From Alphaproteobacteria bacterium (GTDB taxonomy: Bacteria > Pseudomonadota > Alphaproteobacteria > Micavibrionales > Micavibrionaceae): a stretch of 64,000 bases of DNA. The notes under the pieces were generated by a model, which did no database searches, had not been told where the DNA came from, and was given only the letters and a program-made list of their open reading frames with translations. Shown here piece after piece: positions 44,363-52,898 of the stretch. Numbering within the stretch: the stretch's first letter is position 1; the number at the start of each line of letters is the position of its first letter. Made by a program: the position numbers and the translations under genes. Location: positions 682,001 to 746,000 of the forward strand of contig JAJFGS010000013.1 of the NCBI GenBank assembly GCA_021775995.1. The letters run 5' to 3'.

Positions 44363-44740
44363 TTAGGTGTGTAATAAAAAGTATCCCGCCAAATTTAAAG
44401 CAAATAAACCAGTCGCTATTATTAAAATTTTGGAAGATCTTTTCTTTTTGGGGGCACATGGTTCATGACCACATCCTGTGCTATGACAGTCAATCCGTTT
44501 TGCAACTATATGAAGTGTCCAACCTAATAAAATAATGGAACCAGACATGATAATCATGGGCACTTCATAATCATGCATTGCTTCATGCAAATGACTAATT
44601 CCCATTGGCATAGACACAATAATTCCCATGCCTGATATAAGACTAAGAATGCTGAAAATAATAGGAATGCCACAACAGAAAAAATGACTTATTTCTGATG
44701 TAATAGAAATCCAGTTTATTGCGCTATGCAAACGATTCAT
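44363..44740 (-). CDS. Small membrane protein with Cys/His-rich loop
   Basis: Not recognised with confidence. It has 125 residues and three or four hydrophobic segments (about 18-45, 60-82 and 105-124). The first contains ISHFFCCGIPIIFSI with a vicinal Cys pair. The loop before the last helix, DCHSTGCGHEPCAPKKKRS, is rich in Cys and His and could bind a metal. The general look recalls MerC-like mercury or other soft-metal transport proteins, but family signatures are not clear enough to name it. It is upstream of rhlE on the same strand, 28 nt away. Confidence 0.55.
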   Translation of the reverse strand: MNRLHSAINWISITSEISHFFCCGIPIIFSILSLISGMGIIVSMPMGISHLHEAMHDYEVPMIIMSGSIILLGWTLHIVAKRIDCHSTGCGHEPCAPKKKRSSKILIIATGLFALNLAGYFLLHT

Positions 44741-44800
44741 AAATTATAAAACCTTGTAATTAATAAAGGAAAATAGTCTTACTTAGGGTAATCTGTCAAT

Positions 44801-47800
44801 TCAAATCTGCTTCTTTTCAATATCAATGTATAAACGGTCATTTCTACCCCCATCTGCCTTCAGAAGCCCAGAGGCACCAATCGCTACGCCATCTTCAACG
44901 CCAAGGATCAACCTTACCCCCTGATCTGTTGCCTCTGTATGGTAATTATACAAAATATTGCGTTCTTTACTGTCCCAACTGGTTACTGCTGAAGACCTAG
45001 CAAAAAGAAGCTCCACAAAAATAGAATTGCTCTGAGGGTCATGATGAATCGAATATTTTACAGGAGCCGATAAATCTAATACCACACGGACTTTATTCGG
45101 GTGCTCCCCTATACGAATATGTTTAACATTTGTTTGCCCTGTTTGCTTAATATTATTTTGAATTGCCGTATTCGCAGGATTATCAGAAGTGCTTACCTTG
45201 TAAACCTTTCCACTCCTTTTATCTTTATAACCCTTAGCAAGAGAAATAATATCTTTCACATTCAACGTTCCATCTTGGGCAACATCCATATCTAAATCAA
45301 TTTCTGCAACATCAGTATTTGGTGTCGCAGACATATCAATTCCAAATTGGAATAAATCATCTGGTGTTAAGTTTACGTACTTAAACGGAATATCAATACC
45401 CTCTTCAGGATCAGGACGGATAGTATAATTTCCTGGAGGAATTTGCTCAAAAGTAAAATAGCCATCAAACCCTGTTTGAGTTTCTCTAAGAATATCGGCT
45501 TCCTCATCAAGAAGTTGTAAAGTAACACCTGCAATTGGCTTACCTTCATCGCTCCACCTTAATGTTCCATCAATAGCGCCCGTCTCAATAAGAGGAAATT
45601 CTAACTGATGGACAACACCAGGTCTTGGATAAATTCTATATCCTGGAACCGAAGAAACAAGATAAGGGTCATCAATGCTTTCTTTGGCAACTTTAATTTT
45701 CGTCTTCTTACTACCCACTGATATGAGTTGCATAAGGTTACCACTCTCATCTGTTTCTTCTCTACTAATCCTTCTGTTAACAATAACACGCGTATCTTCT
45801 AATGGTTCGTCACTGTCGTCATACGTGCCATCATAATTTTTATCAGTATACAAAAACGAATTGACAGGTCCTACATTTGACAAAGGGTTACCTCTATATG
45901 CGTAAGTGCCATCTTCACCATACGGACCAAGAGACGTACTTGCCCGCAATGTAAACCCAACCCCTGTTGTCGATTGCCAATCAATATCCATACTCCCCAA
46001 GAATTTTTTATAATCTCGACTAATTTGAAAACCCAAACCTTTTTGGTCATTAATAAAACTATAATTGGCTCTTGCCGCCATAGAAAAATCTCTATTAGCC
46101 CTATACCGAAGCTCAGTCTGAAATGATGTCACTTCTGGATCTGGAGAAATGTTATAATCAAGACTGTTTCTAAAATTCCATTTATTCCGTCTTGTCGACG
46201 CTCCAAAACGCCCAGTGCTGAGCTGATGTTCACCGTCTGAAAAACTAGATCTTGTCGTATTTGTCATTCGTAGCGGCCCTATCCCCAAGGATTGTCTGGT
46301 TATATAATCGCTAACATCATCACGTTTTTTGCGTTTAGTATAATTCTGCCTTAACTCCAAACCCAACGCCCCAATGGCCGTTCTAAATATTTTCTTTACG
46401 CTAATATCAGTTTCTAAAGTTTTGGCATTGTCACCATTACTCGCATGCGGGCTTTCAAAATCACTAAAGGCTGAAATTTGTGCGTTTACTTTAAACCCCT
46501 TAAAATCACTTAAAGTTCTTACCTCCAGAGCTTGCCCACCATCAAGTTGCTTATAGCCCTCCACTTTAGCCAAAGTAGTACCAACAGAGCCAATAGCACC
46601 TGCAGATAAATATTCTCGTGAAACAGTATTGTTTCCATCTCTATCGCGAATCGTGTTTGCTGTAAAAAATGCTGTTAGTTTTTCTTTAATTCCACGCGCA
46701 GCATATATATTAGCAGCCAACCCTTCTCTAAGGCCTGTTCTTCTCTTGTCAATCGGAATTAAATCTTCATTACCGTCAACAATACCACCAGAAAAAACAT
46801 TTTTACCTTTTTCAATCATACTGGATTGATAAATATAATTTTCTACACGTTCTTTAATTTGACCTTGTGGGCCATAAAGAACAATACGAAATCTATTATT
46901 ACCAAAACCAACAGAGATATCCTCAAATCGATACTCTCCTCGATCATCAATAACACCAAAATTAAGAAGCTCGTTATTAAGATACAACTCTACTTCCCAA
47001 CCAGGTGTTCCTATACCATCAATCGTAATAAGATCGAATTCTCCAGACTTATTGCTACTTTCTGTAGAAAATAAGAATCCACGCCCACCAACATTATTTG
47101 AAATCAGCTCTCTATTCGACAAATTAACATCGCCCAATTGCGTGTCCTCAAGACCATAAGGAAGCGCACCCTCATGGATATTTTGTCGTCTTAAACGAAA
47201 ACGAATATTTTCTGGGTTCTGGAATTCACCATTACGATGAGCAAACGCCGCCGAATAATCAGCACTAGCATATGCCAAATCATTAACACCATTAACACTC
47301 AAACCGCCAAAAACATGTTCGGCTGCATCGTCATAACCCGTGGAAGCAGAAATATCGATTGTTGGCTTCGTATAAAATTGATAAGGGTACGGTATAAACG
47401 GAAAGTCGTCCCCTTCAAGCCTTTCTGCTCTACGTTCCTCTGTTCTTGCCCTTTGCTTCTCTCTAACCAAGGCTGTTTGGAAAGGCAAAGGTTTATCTGG
47501 AATAATATCAAGAACCAATGAACTTAAATTCACCTCAAACTGCGCAGGCCATATCTGTGATAAAACACCAGATAAAATATAAATATCATCATCTGCAACT
47601 TCAGGACCAATAAATGCTTCTGAAGGAAGGTCAAACTCTTCACCACGAAAACGTAATCTTTTATTTTGTACGTCAACAAAGTAACTATCTTCTTCAAAAA
47701 GCGCCCAACCATCGACAGTATGTATGGAAGTATCAATGTCATAATAAAAATCAAGAATTTCTGATAATGCGGCTACAGGAAAATAATATTCCCCATTTTT

Positions 47801-48136
47801 TTGGATAGCAAATACACCCTCAGATAATAGTTTTTTATCAGTTGTGACGGCAAGGACCAAATCCTCTACATTAGAATTATCATTGTCTTCTGCATAACCA
47901 AGATCATACGAATCATTTGAAGTTGTTTGAATACCACTTTCTGGCTCAATCAAATCTAAAGGCAAATCTTCTGGTAAAACATCTTGTTGCTCTTGAATAT
48001 TTTCTTCAGATGACTGTGTTTCTAATGTACTTTCTTCTGCAAAAGATGAATGCGGTTCAAGCAAAGCAGCAAACAAGATTCCAAAAAATAGAATCATGGC
48101 AAAAGCCCGACAATACTTGCTTGTAGAATTCGACAT
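44801..48136 (-). CDS. Usher-like outer-membrane protein with SdrD-B, dockerin-like and AMIN-like C-terminal segments
   Basis: Probable pilus-assembly usher of an alternative chaperone-usher system; 1,112 residues from the ATG at 48136 (GGCGG 9 nt upstream). Domains in order: signal peptide (1-32); periplasmic N-terminal region (about 60-210: FPVAALSEILDFYYDI and IYILSGVLSQIWPAQF); usher-type inner domain (about 355-415: GTPGWEVELYLNNELLNFG, then DISVGFGNNRFRIVLYGPQG); long beta-barrel (about 415-770); SdrD-B/Ca-loop YTDKNYDGTYDDSDEPLED (about 780); carboxypeptidase-regulatory-like domain (TGAIDGTLRWSDEGKPIAGV); one dockerin/EF-like motif DVAQDGTLNVKDIISLAKGY (about 951); and a C-terminal AMIN-like domain (about 1002-1110, VKHIRIGEHPNKVRVVLDLS). 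It is the last gene after two DUF4402 subunits and a PapD-like chaperone. Usher function is inferred from architecture and context. Confidence 0.75.
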   Translation of the reverse strand: MSNSTSKYCRAFAMILFFGILFAALLEPHSSFAEESTLETQSSEENIQEQQDVLPEDLPLDLIEPESGIQTTSNDSYDLGYAEDNDNSNVEDLVLAVTTDKKLLSEGVFAIQKNGEYYFPVAALSEILDFYYDIDTSIHTVDGWALFEEDSYFVDVQNKRLRFRGEEFDLPSEAFIGPEVADDDIYILSGVLSQIWPAQFEVNLSSLVLDIIPDKPLPFQTALVREKQRARTEERRAERLEGDDFPFIPYPYQFYTKPTIDISASTGYDDAAEHVFGGLSVNGVNDLAYASADYSAAFAHRNGEFQNPENIRFRLRRQNIHEGALPYGLEDTQLGDVNLSNRELISNNVGGRGFLFSTESSNKSGEFDLITIDGIGTPGWEVELYLNNELLNFGVIDDRGEYRFEDISVGFGNNRFRIVLYGPQGQIKERVENYIYQSSMIEKGKNVFSGGIVDGNEDLIPIDKRRTGLREGLAANIYAARGIKEKLTAFFTANTIRDRDGNNTVSREYLSAGAIGSVGTTLAKVEGYKQLDGGQALEVRTLSDFKGFKVNAQISAFSDFESPHASNGDNAKTLETDISVKKIFRTAIGALGLELRQNYTKRKKRDDVSDYITRQSLGIGPLRMTNTTRSSFSDGEHQLSTGRFGASTRRNKWNFRNSLDYNISPDPEVTSFQTELRYRANRDFSMAARANYSFINDQKGLGFQISRDYKKFLGSMDIDWQSTTGVGFTLRASTSLGPYGEDGTYAYRGNPLSNVGPVNSFLYTDKNYDGTYDDSDEPLEDTRVIVNRRISREETDESGNLMQLISVGSKKTKIKVAKESIDDPYLVSSVPGYRIYPRPGVVHQLEFPLIETGAIDGTLRWSDEGKPIAGVTLQLLDEEADILRETQTGFDGYFTFEQIPPGNYTIRPDPEEGIDIPFKYVNLTPDDLFQFGIDMSATPNTDVAEIDLDMDVAQDGTLNVKDIISLAKGYKDKRSGKVYKVSTSDNPANTAIQNNIKQTGQTNVKHIRIGEHPNKVRVVLDLSAPVKYSIHHDPQSNSIFVELLFARSSAVTSWDSKERNILYNYHTEATDQGVRLILGVEDGVAIGASGLLKADGGRNDRLYIDIEKKQI

Positions 48137-48277
48137 TATGGTCATCCGCCTGAATAGGCATTAAAGAACTGTGGATAGAATCATCCGCTCCTATTGTACC
48201 ATTAAAAACGCTATATTTAACAGCACTTTACTACATAAAGCCGTATCTTTAATATGATATTATGGATAACATAAAGC

Positions 48278-49126
48278 TTATTGGACTGACGCCTGTGCTT
48301 CAGCTAAAACTTTTATTGGTTTACCAATAAACCCGCTAGTTTCCGTATAACGGACCGTCAGGTTAGAGCATTTTGGGCTATCGGGTTTTTTAGCAATTTT
48401 TTTCTTCACATGACGCTTGCTGGTTTCAGCATAAAGAGAATAACCCCTTGTAAACTTTAACAAATATTCATTTCCACCCTGATTACATATAAAATCAAGG
48501 TCACCATAGGCGCTCTTGGTACCTTGGCGCGTCAAAGTAAAACTCGTAAAAATCTCTCCCCCTTGATCTACCGCATTAAAATCTTGAATTTCCGCGCTAA
48601 CATCCAAATCGCCCTTTCGAACAATAATTGGCATACTAACGCCTGCTAGCATTTTCATAGAAACACCAGGTTTTTTGCCTTCGTTACTACTATCTCTATA
48701 TGCCTGAACATCTTTCTCTGGGCGAATCCATAAATGTGACCTATATTCTCCATCGGCTAAATTTGAAGGCATACGCAACATCATACGAACTTGCTGAGAG
48801 CTCCTTGGCAATAAGGTAAAACGGCGCGGTGAAAAATGAACCATATCCACAACAGGGCGAATCTCTGGTGGAATATTATCTTCTGGAACGGCAACCAAGG
48901 ATTTTTTCTCCGTCATTTTAAAATGCTTCCAACCCAGACGGTATGTTTGTTTGTGATTAGAATTGTTAATAATTGTAATAACTTCAGCTCTTTTAGATCC
49001 TTCAAAAATAACCCGCTTTACAGTAACTGCAATAGCATCTGCATGGCGCGGAAATAAAAAAAACGTCGTAACAGACAACGTTAGAAACACCAAAAATAAA
49101 AATTTTATTTTATAATTATTCATCAT
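48278..49126 (-). CDS. PapD-like periplasmic pilus chaperone
   Basis: Probable chaperone that holds pilin subunits by donor-strand complementation. It has 282 residues. A signal peptide (to about residue 31, ending RHADA) is followed by an N-terminal immunoglobulin-like domain: AVTVKRVIFEGSKRAEVITIINNSNHKQTYRLGW-type strands, then HFSPRRFTLLPRSSQQVRMML, the G1-strand equivalent with the P-R-R/P-x-x-x-Q-x-V-R pattern. A second domain follows (FTLTRQGTKSAYGDLDF and SGFIGKPIKVLAEAQ). A frame open to 49138 exists, but GAGG six nt before the ATG at 49126 decides the start. That ribosome-binding site overlaps the stop of the upstream pilin gene. Confidence 0.82.
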   Translation of the reverse strand: MMNNYKIKFLFLVFLTLSVTTFFLFPRHADAIAVTVKRVIFEGSKRAEVITIINNSNHKQTYRLGWKHFKMTEKKSLVAVPEDNIPPEIRPVVDMVHFSPRRFTLLPRSSQQVRMMLRMPSNLADGEYRSHLWIRPEKDVQAYRDSSNEGKKPGVSMKMLAGVSMPIIVRKGDLDVSAEIQDFNAVDQGGEIFTSFTLTRQGTKSAYGDLDFICNQGGNEYLLKFTRGYSLYAETSKRHVKKKIAKKPDSPKCSNLTVRYTETSGFIGKPIKVLAEAQASVQ

Positions 49127-49134
49127 AAACAACC

Positions 49135-49659
49135 TCATTGATAATTAGCCATAACAGTATAGGTGCCAGAATATACACCATCAGTTTGTCCTGGTGCCGC
49201 TGCAACCGTTATAGTTGCCCCCAAAGGAAAGGAGGCAGGATTCGTTGTTAGTGTAACAGAAACAGAGGACCCACCGCCATTAATATCGAAAGTACCAACA
49301 TTCATCGCGGGACCAGGACCAGTAACTGAAAACGTTGCCGCCGTCATCGAAACATCAATAAGGACCCCAGTAGATCCTGAAATAGATAATATCCCTTGTG
49401 TTTCTAACCCCGCCCCTGCCAAAAGCGTTACTGAACCCGTTTTTGTTCTGACGCCCACAGTAGAAATTGAAACCGTTCCCCCTGTTGTCCCTGCCGAAAA
49501 AGTACCAAAATGAAGGGCGGAAGTTGAGCTAACCGCAATTGTAATCATGGCTTGTGCCACAGACGGAACAACCGTAAGAGGAATAAACGCAATCGTGGCC
49601 GGCAAACATTTTTTTGCCAGTGCCCCAACCGAAAATTTATGTTTTTTTATTATTTCCAT
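49135..49659 (-). CDS. DUF4402 pilin-like surface subunit 1
   Basis: Exported 174-residue protein of the DUF4402 family. A long signal peptide (residues 1-37, ending in SVAQA) is followed by an all-beta domain of Gly, Ser, Thr and Val. It shows the family start ITIAVSSTSALHFGTFSAGT and the family end GVYSGTYTVMANYQ. FDINGGGSSVSVTLT and LPLGATITVAAAPGQ-type strands lie between. Such domains are proposed pilin-like units, handled here by the chaperone encoded 9 nt downstream. Paralogue of subunit 2, about 40% alike by eye in the terminal strands. Confidence 0.8.
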   Translation of the reverse strand: MEIIKKHKFSVGALAKKCLPATIAFIPLTVVPSVAQAMITIAVSSTSALHFGTFSAGTTGGTVSISTVGVRTKTGSVTLLAGAGLETQGILSISGSTGVLIDVSMTAATFSVTGPGPAMNVGTFDINGGGSSVSVTLTTNPASFPLGATITVAAAPGQTDGVYSGTYTVMANYQ

Positions 49660-49750
49660 TTACCAGCAGACAATGTGCAACTATATGTAAAAAAATACTC
49701 ACAAACAGAATAGCAACTGATTGTGAGTATTAAAAGATAATTATAAAATA

Positions 49751-50323
49751 TTATTGATAAGTTACATCAACCGTATACGCACCTGTAAATGTTACTGGTG
49801 TAATCCCAACGATTGCTGCTGCTTGTCCAGCAGGAACATTCAACGTTGCACCAACAGGCACAACAACAGTTGTCGCAGGACCAACAATTGACGTTGTCAC
49901 CGATGTACCACCAGCTGCAGTTTTCAGATTAAACTGGTTAACATTCATTGCTAAACCAGCACCACCATCATCGACTGTAAATACTGTAGCGGTCATCGCA
50001 ACATCCATCGTAAGACCTGTTGCCGCAGTGATTTCGATTCGCCCTTCATTCTCTAAACCTGCGCCACCAACCTCGGTCACACTGCCAGTTCCAGCCCCTC
50101 TTGTCCCTGCCGTATCAACGGCAATATCACCTAGTGCTGTTGTAACAGTCATAGAACCGAAATGTAAAACTTGAGTTGATGTGACAGCAATCGGCGTCAA
50201 AATGATTGCGGATATTAAACCCGTTCCTGTAGTAGCTCCCACTGGATTAGAACTCAACGCCACAAGGGCCGTCCCCATCAGTAAAGCCTTGCCTATATCA
50301 CTACCATTCTTGGTATTTTTCAT
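49751..50323 (-). CDS. DUF4402 pilin-like surface subunit 2
   Basis: Exported 190-residue DUF4402 protein and first gene of the operon. The signal peptide ends SNPVGA (about residue 30). The mature chain shows the family start ITPIAVTSTQVLHFGSMTVTT-like strand, GAGLENEGRIEITAATGLTMDVAM in the middle, and GITPVTFTGAYTVDVTYQ at the end. AGGA six nt before the ATG is a good ribosome-binding site. Its position first in the operon and its paralogy to subunit 1 suggest a major/minor subunit pair. No Cys pair or pilus tip domain is evident. Confidence 0.8.
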   Translation of the reverse strand: MKNTKNGSDIGKALLMGTALVALSSNPVGATTGTGLISAIILTPIAVTSTQVLHFGSMTVTTALGDIAVDTAGTRGAGTGSVTEVGGAGLENEGRIEITAATGLTMDVAMTATVFTVDDGGAGLAMNVNQFNLKTAAGGTSVTTSIVGPATTVVVPVGATLNVPAGQAAAIVGITPVTFTGAYTVDVTYQ

Positions 50324-50395
50324 AGCATATCCTCGCTTATATATAATGTTTACAAAAAAATATAATTAATTGATTATATCTTAAGAATTACTAAT

Positions 50396-50441
50396 TTTAG
50401 GTTAATAAAGAACTTAAAAACCGAATTAATATTAACCTAAA
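50396..50441. promoter_or_regulatory. 12-bp perfect inverted repeat between divergent surface genes
   Basis: TTTAGGTTAATA (50396-50407) and TATTAACCTAAA (50430-50441) are perfect reverse complements, separated by 22 nt. They lie in the 202-nt space between DUF4402 subunit 2 (minus) and the TPR-sulfotransferase (plus). This could be a dyad operator or an RNA hairpin, and it has no T-tract of a terminator. Confidence 0.55.
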
Positions 50442-50525
50442 GGTAACATTGTTAATAATTAAAAAAAAGAGAATATTTCGAGTAACTTACAATCATGTGT
50501 AAAAAAAAAATTAAGGTAAATGATT

Positions 50526-52895
50526 ATGACAAAAATGAATGAGGTTACGTTAGATAAAGCACTCTTGATTGCAAAAGAGCAACATCAGGCAGGCAACTTA
50601 ACATTGGCCGACAGAACGTACAGAGACATTATCAAAGTATACCCAGAAGATTTTACCAGCTTACATTACTTAGGAATCATAGCCTACCAACGCGGCGCAC
50701 CTCAAGAAGGAGTTACTTTCTTAAGCCAAGCCGTCAATGTAAATAAGGACAATCCAGAAACATGGAATGCTTATGCTGTCATGCTTGAGCTAACAGGAGA
50801 AATTGATAAGGCAGTTAAAACATGGAAAAAAGCATTAAAAATAAGACCTGACTATCCCGACGCACTTAGTAACTTAGGTAACGCTTTGTGGAAACTTGGT
50901 GAATATAAAAAAGCACAAAAAGCTTGTGAAAAAGCTTTAAAAACAAAACCTAATTTTCATGCAGCACTAATCAATCTAGGAAACACCCTTGTTTCCCAAG
51001 GTAAAAACGAAGAAGCAATTACAAAATGGGAAAAGTCTTTAGAAATAAATCCAGACAACCACAATGCCCTAATAAATATTGGAAATGCTTTGCGTGACTT
51101 AGGCCGTATACAAGAATCTGAAGAATATTGCCGCAAAGCACTTAGTTTATATCCAGACAACCCTGATGCCCTTTTAAATTTAGGTAACGCTTTAAGCGAC
51201 CAAGGCCAACACCAAGAAGCAGAAAAAATATTCAAGCAGGCCACAAATATCAAACCCGACTTTGCGAAAGCTCATAATAACTTATCCATTGCTTTAATTA
51301 ATCAATTAAAATTTGATGAAGCTTTAACAGCAACAAGATACGCTATCGCTTTTGACCCTAATTATGCTGAAGCCTATGGGAACATGGCTGTTATTCTCAG
51401 AGAACTCGGCAAGTTACCAGAAGCAGAAGAGGTCGCACGAAAAGCTTTATCTTTAGATCCAGAATCTGTGGAAGCAAAAATTGACCTAGGTGAAATATTA
51501 TTCTTAATTGATAACTATGAAGAAGCTGTCACGCTGTTTAATGATGCGCTGGAGCTCAAGCCTGAAACACCAAGGCTTTATATTAAATTAAGCACGGCCT
51601 TAGATCGCGCAAACCGATCAGATGAAGCTATAGAAATATTAGAAAAAGCCGTTGAGTTAAATCCTGAAATGCCGGAGGCTTACCATTTAAAAGGAGTAAC
51701 ACATCTTTCCTCTAACGAAACAGATAAAGCCCTGGAATCTTTAAACAAAGCATTAGAAATTAAACCCGATTTTCCTGAAGCCATCGCAACAAAATCTGAA
51801 GTCTTCCAATCCTTAGGGCAAATGGAAGAAGCCACTACCCTTGTCAGAAAATCAATTGATCTTAACAATCAAATCCCAAGCCTTTACCTAACACTAAGTA
51901 AAATTAAAAAATTTACAAAAGACGACCCAGATTTAAAAAATATGGAAAGCCTTGCTGTTGATATGGACAAATACGGCAAAGCACAAGCCCCTTCCCTTTG
52001 CTATGGCTTATTTAAAGCTAATCAAGATATTGGAGAGTACGACAAAGCTTTTGAATACTTAAAAAAAGGTGCGGATATAAGACGCTCTACAGTTTTTTAC
52101 CAACCAGAAAACCAAGAAAATGTCTTTAAGACAATCAAACAGACCATCAACAAAAAACATATAGATCAATTTAAAGGTAAGGGTTGCGAATCAAATGTAC
52201 CAATTTTTATTGTTGGTATGCCACGTTCAGGAACAACCCTAACAGAACAAATTATATCTTCACATCCAGATGTTTATGGTGCTGGTGAACTTTATGCTTT
52301 GGCTCATGTAGAAAAGGAAATTGGCATATTAAACGTTAATAACGCAAAAGAATGGGGTCAAAAATACATCGATCTTACACGTGCTATTAGTGCAGAAAGC
52401 AAGACAGCAAAAAGAATTACGGATAAAATGCCTGGTAACTACGTTCGCTTAGCGCAGATCGCATCTGCCTTACCCAACGCAAAAATAATACACTGCAAAA
52501 GAAACCCTATTGATACATGCCTTTCCTGCTACAAACAACTTTTTGCTAGAGGGCATTATTGGTCTTACAATTTAGAAGAAATGGCCTCTCATTACGAGCA
52601 GTATAATGGTTTAATGGATCATTGGCGGAAAGAAATCCCAGAACGTTTTTTTGAAATTAATTATGAAGACACCGTCAATGACTTTGAAAATCAGGCCCAT
52701 AAATTAATTGATTATGTTGGCCTAGAATGGGACGATGCATGTCTATCACCACATAAATCAAAACGCGCCGTTCTTACTGCAAGTAAAGGACAGGTTATCA
52801 AGCCAATTTATAACACTTCTATCCATGCTTGGAAGCGTTATGAAGAGCAACTCCAGCCACTCATTAAACGATTGGAAAAATACGTTACCAACTAA
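50526..52895 (+). CDS. TPR-repeat sulfotransferase
   Basis: Probable PAPS-dependent protein or glycan sulfotransferase with a protein-binding scaffold; 789 residues from the ATG at 50526 (AAGG 9 nt upstream; the ATG at 50520 is too close). Residues 1-450 are about 13 TPR units of exactly 34 residues, with phase marks such as PDALSNLGNALWKLGEY and PDALLNLGNALSDQGQ. After a linker comes the Sulfotransfer_3-type domain (about 555-789). Its 5'-phosphosulfate loop is FIVGMPRSGTTLTEQI, and the 3'-phosphate motif is HCKRNPIDTCLSCYKQLF. TDKMPGNYVRL contains the usual Lys. It ends 3 nt from the convergent LamG-flagellin gene, so flagellin or pilins are candidate substrates by location only. Confidence 0.88.
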   Translation: MTKMNEVTLDKALLIAKEQHQAGNLTLADRTYRDIIKVYPEDFTSLHYLGIIAYQRGAPQEGVTFLSQAVNVNKDNPETWNAYAVMLELTGEIDKAVKTWKKALKIRPDYPDALSNLGNALWKLGEYKKAQKACEKALKTKPNFHAALINLGNTLVSQGKNEEAITKWEKSLEINPDNHNALINIGNALRDLGRIQESEEYCRKALSLYPDNPDALLNLGNALSDQGQHQEAEKIFKQATNIKPDFAKAHNNLSIALINQLKFDEALTATRYAIAFDPNYAEAYGNMAVILRELGKLPEAEEVARKALSLDPESVEAKIDLGEILFLIDNYEEAVTLFNDALELKPETPRLYIKLSTALDRANRSDEAIEILEKAVELNPEMPEAYHLKGVTHLSSNETDKALESLNKALEIKPDFPEAIATKSEVFQSLGQMEEATTLVRKSIDLNNQIPSLYLTLSKIKKFTKDDPDLKNMESLAVDMDKYGKAQAPSLCYGLFKANQDIGEYDKAFEYLKKGADIRRSTVFYQPENQENVFKTIKQTINKKHIDQFKGKGCESNVPIFIVGMPRSGTTLTEQIISSHPDVYGAGELYALAHVEKEIGILNVNNAKEWGQKYIDLTRAISAESKTAKRITDKMPGNYVRLAQIASALPNAKIIHCKRNPIDTCLSCYKQLFARGHYWSYNLEEMASHYEQYNGLMDHWRKEIPERFFEINYEDTVNDFENQAHKLIDYVGLEWDDACLSPHKSKRAVLTASKGQVIKPIYNTSIHAWKRYEEQLQPLIKRLEKYVTN

Positions 52896-52898
52896 AAT

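Noticed and set aside
44363-44740. Firm MerC assignment of the small membrane protein
   Set aside because: The Cys pair and the Cys/His loop are suggestive, but the MerC helix signatures are not clear.
49163-49513. 116-residue plus-strand open frame opposite the DUF4402 subunit 1 gene
   Set aside because: Pro/Val/Thr-rich low-complexity mirror of the Gly/Thr-rich pilin sequence; no start signal.
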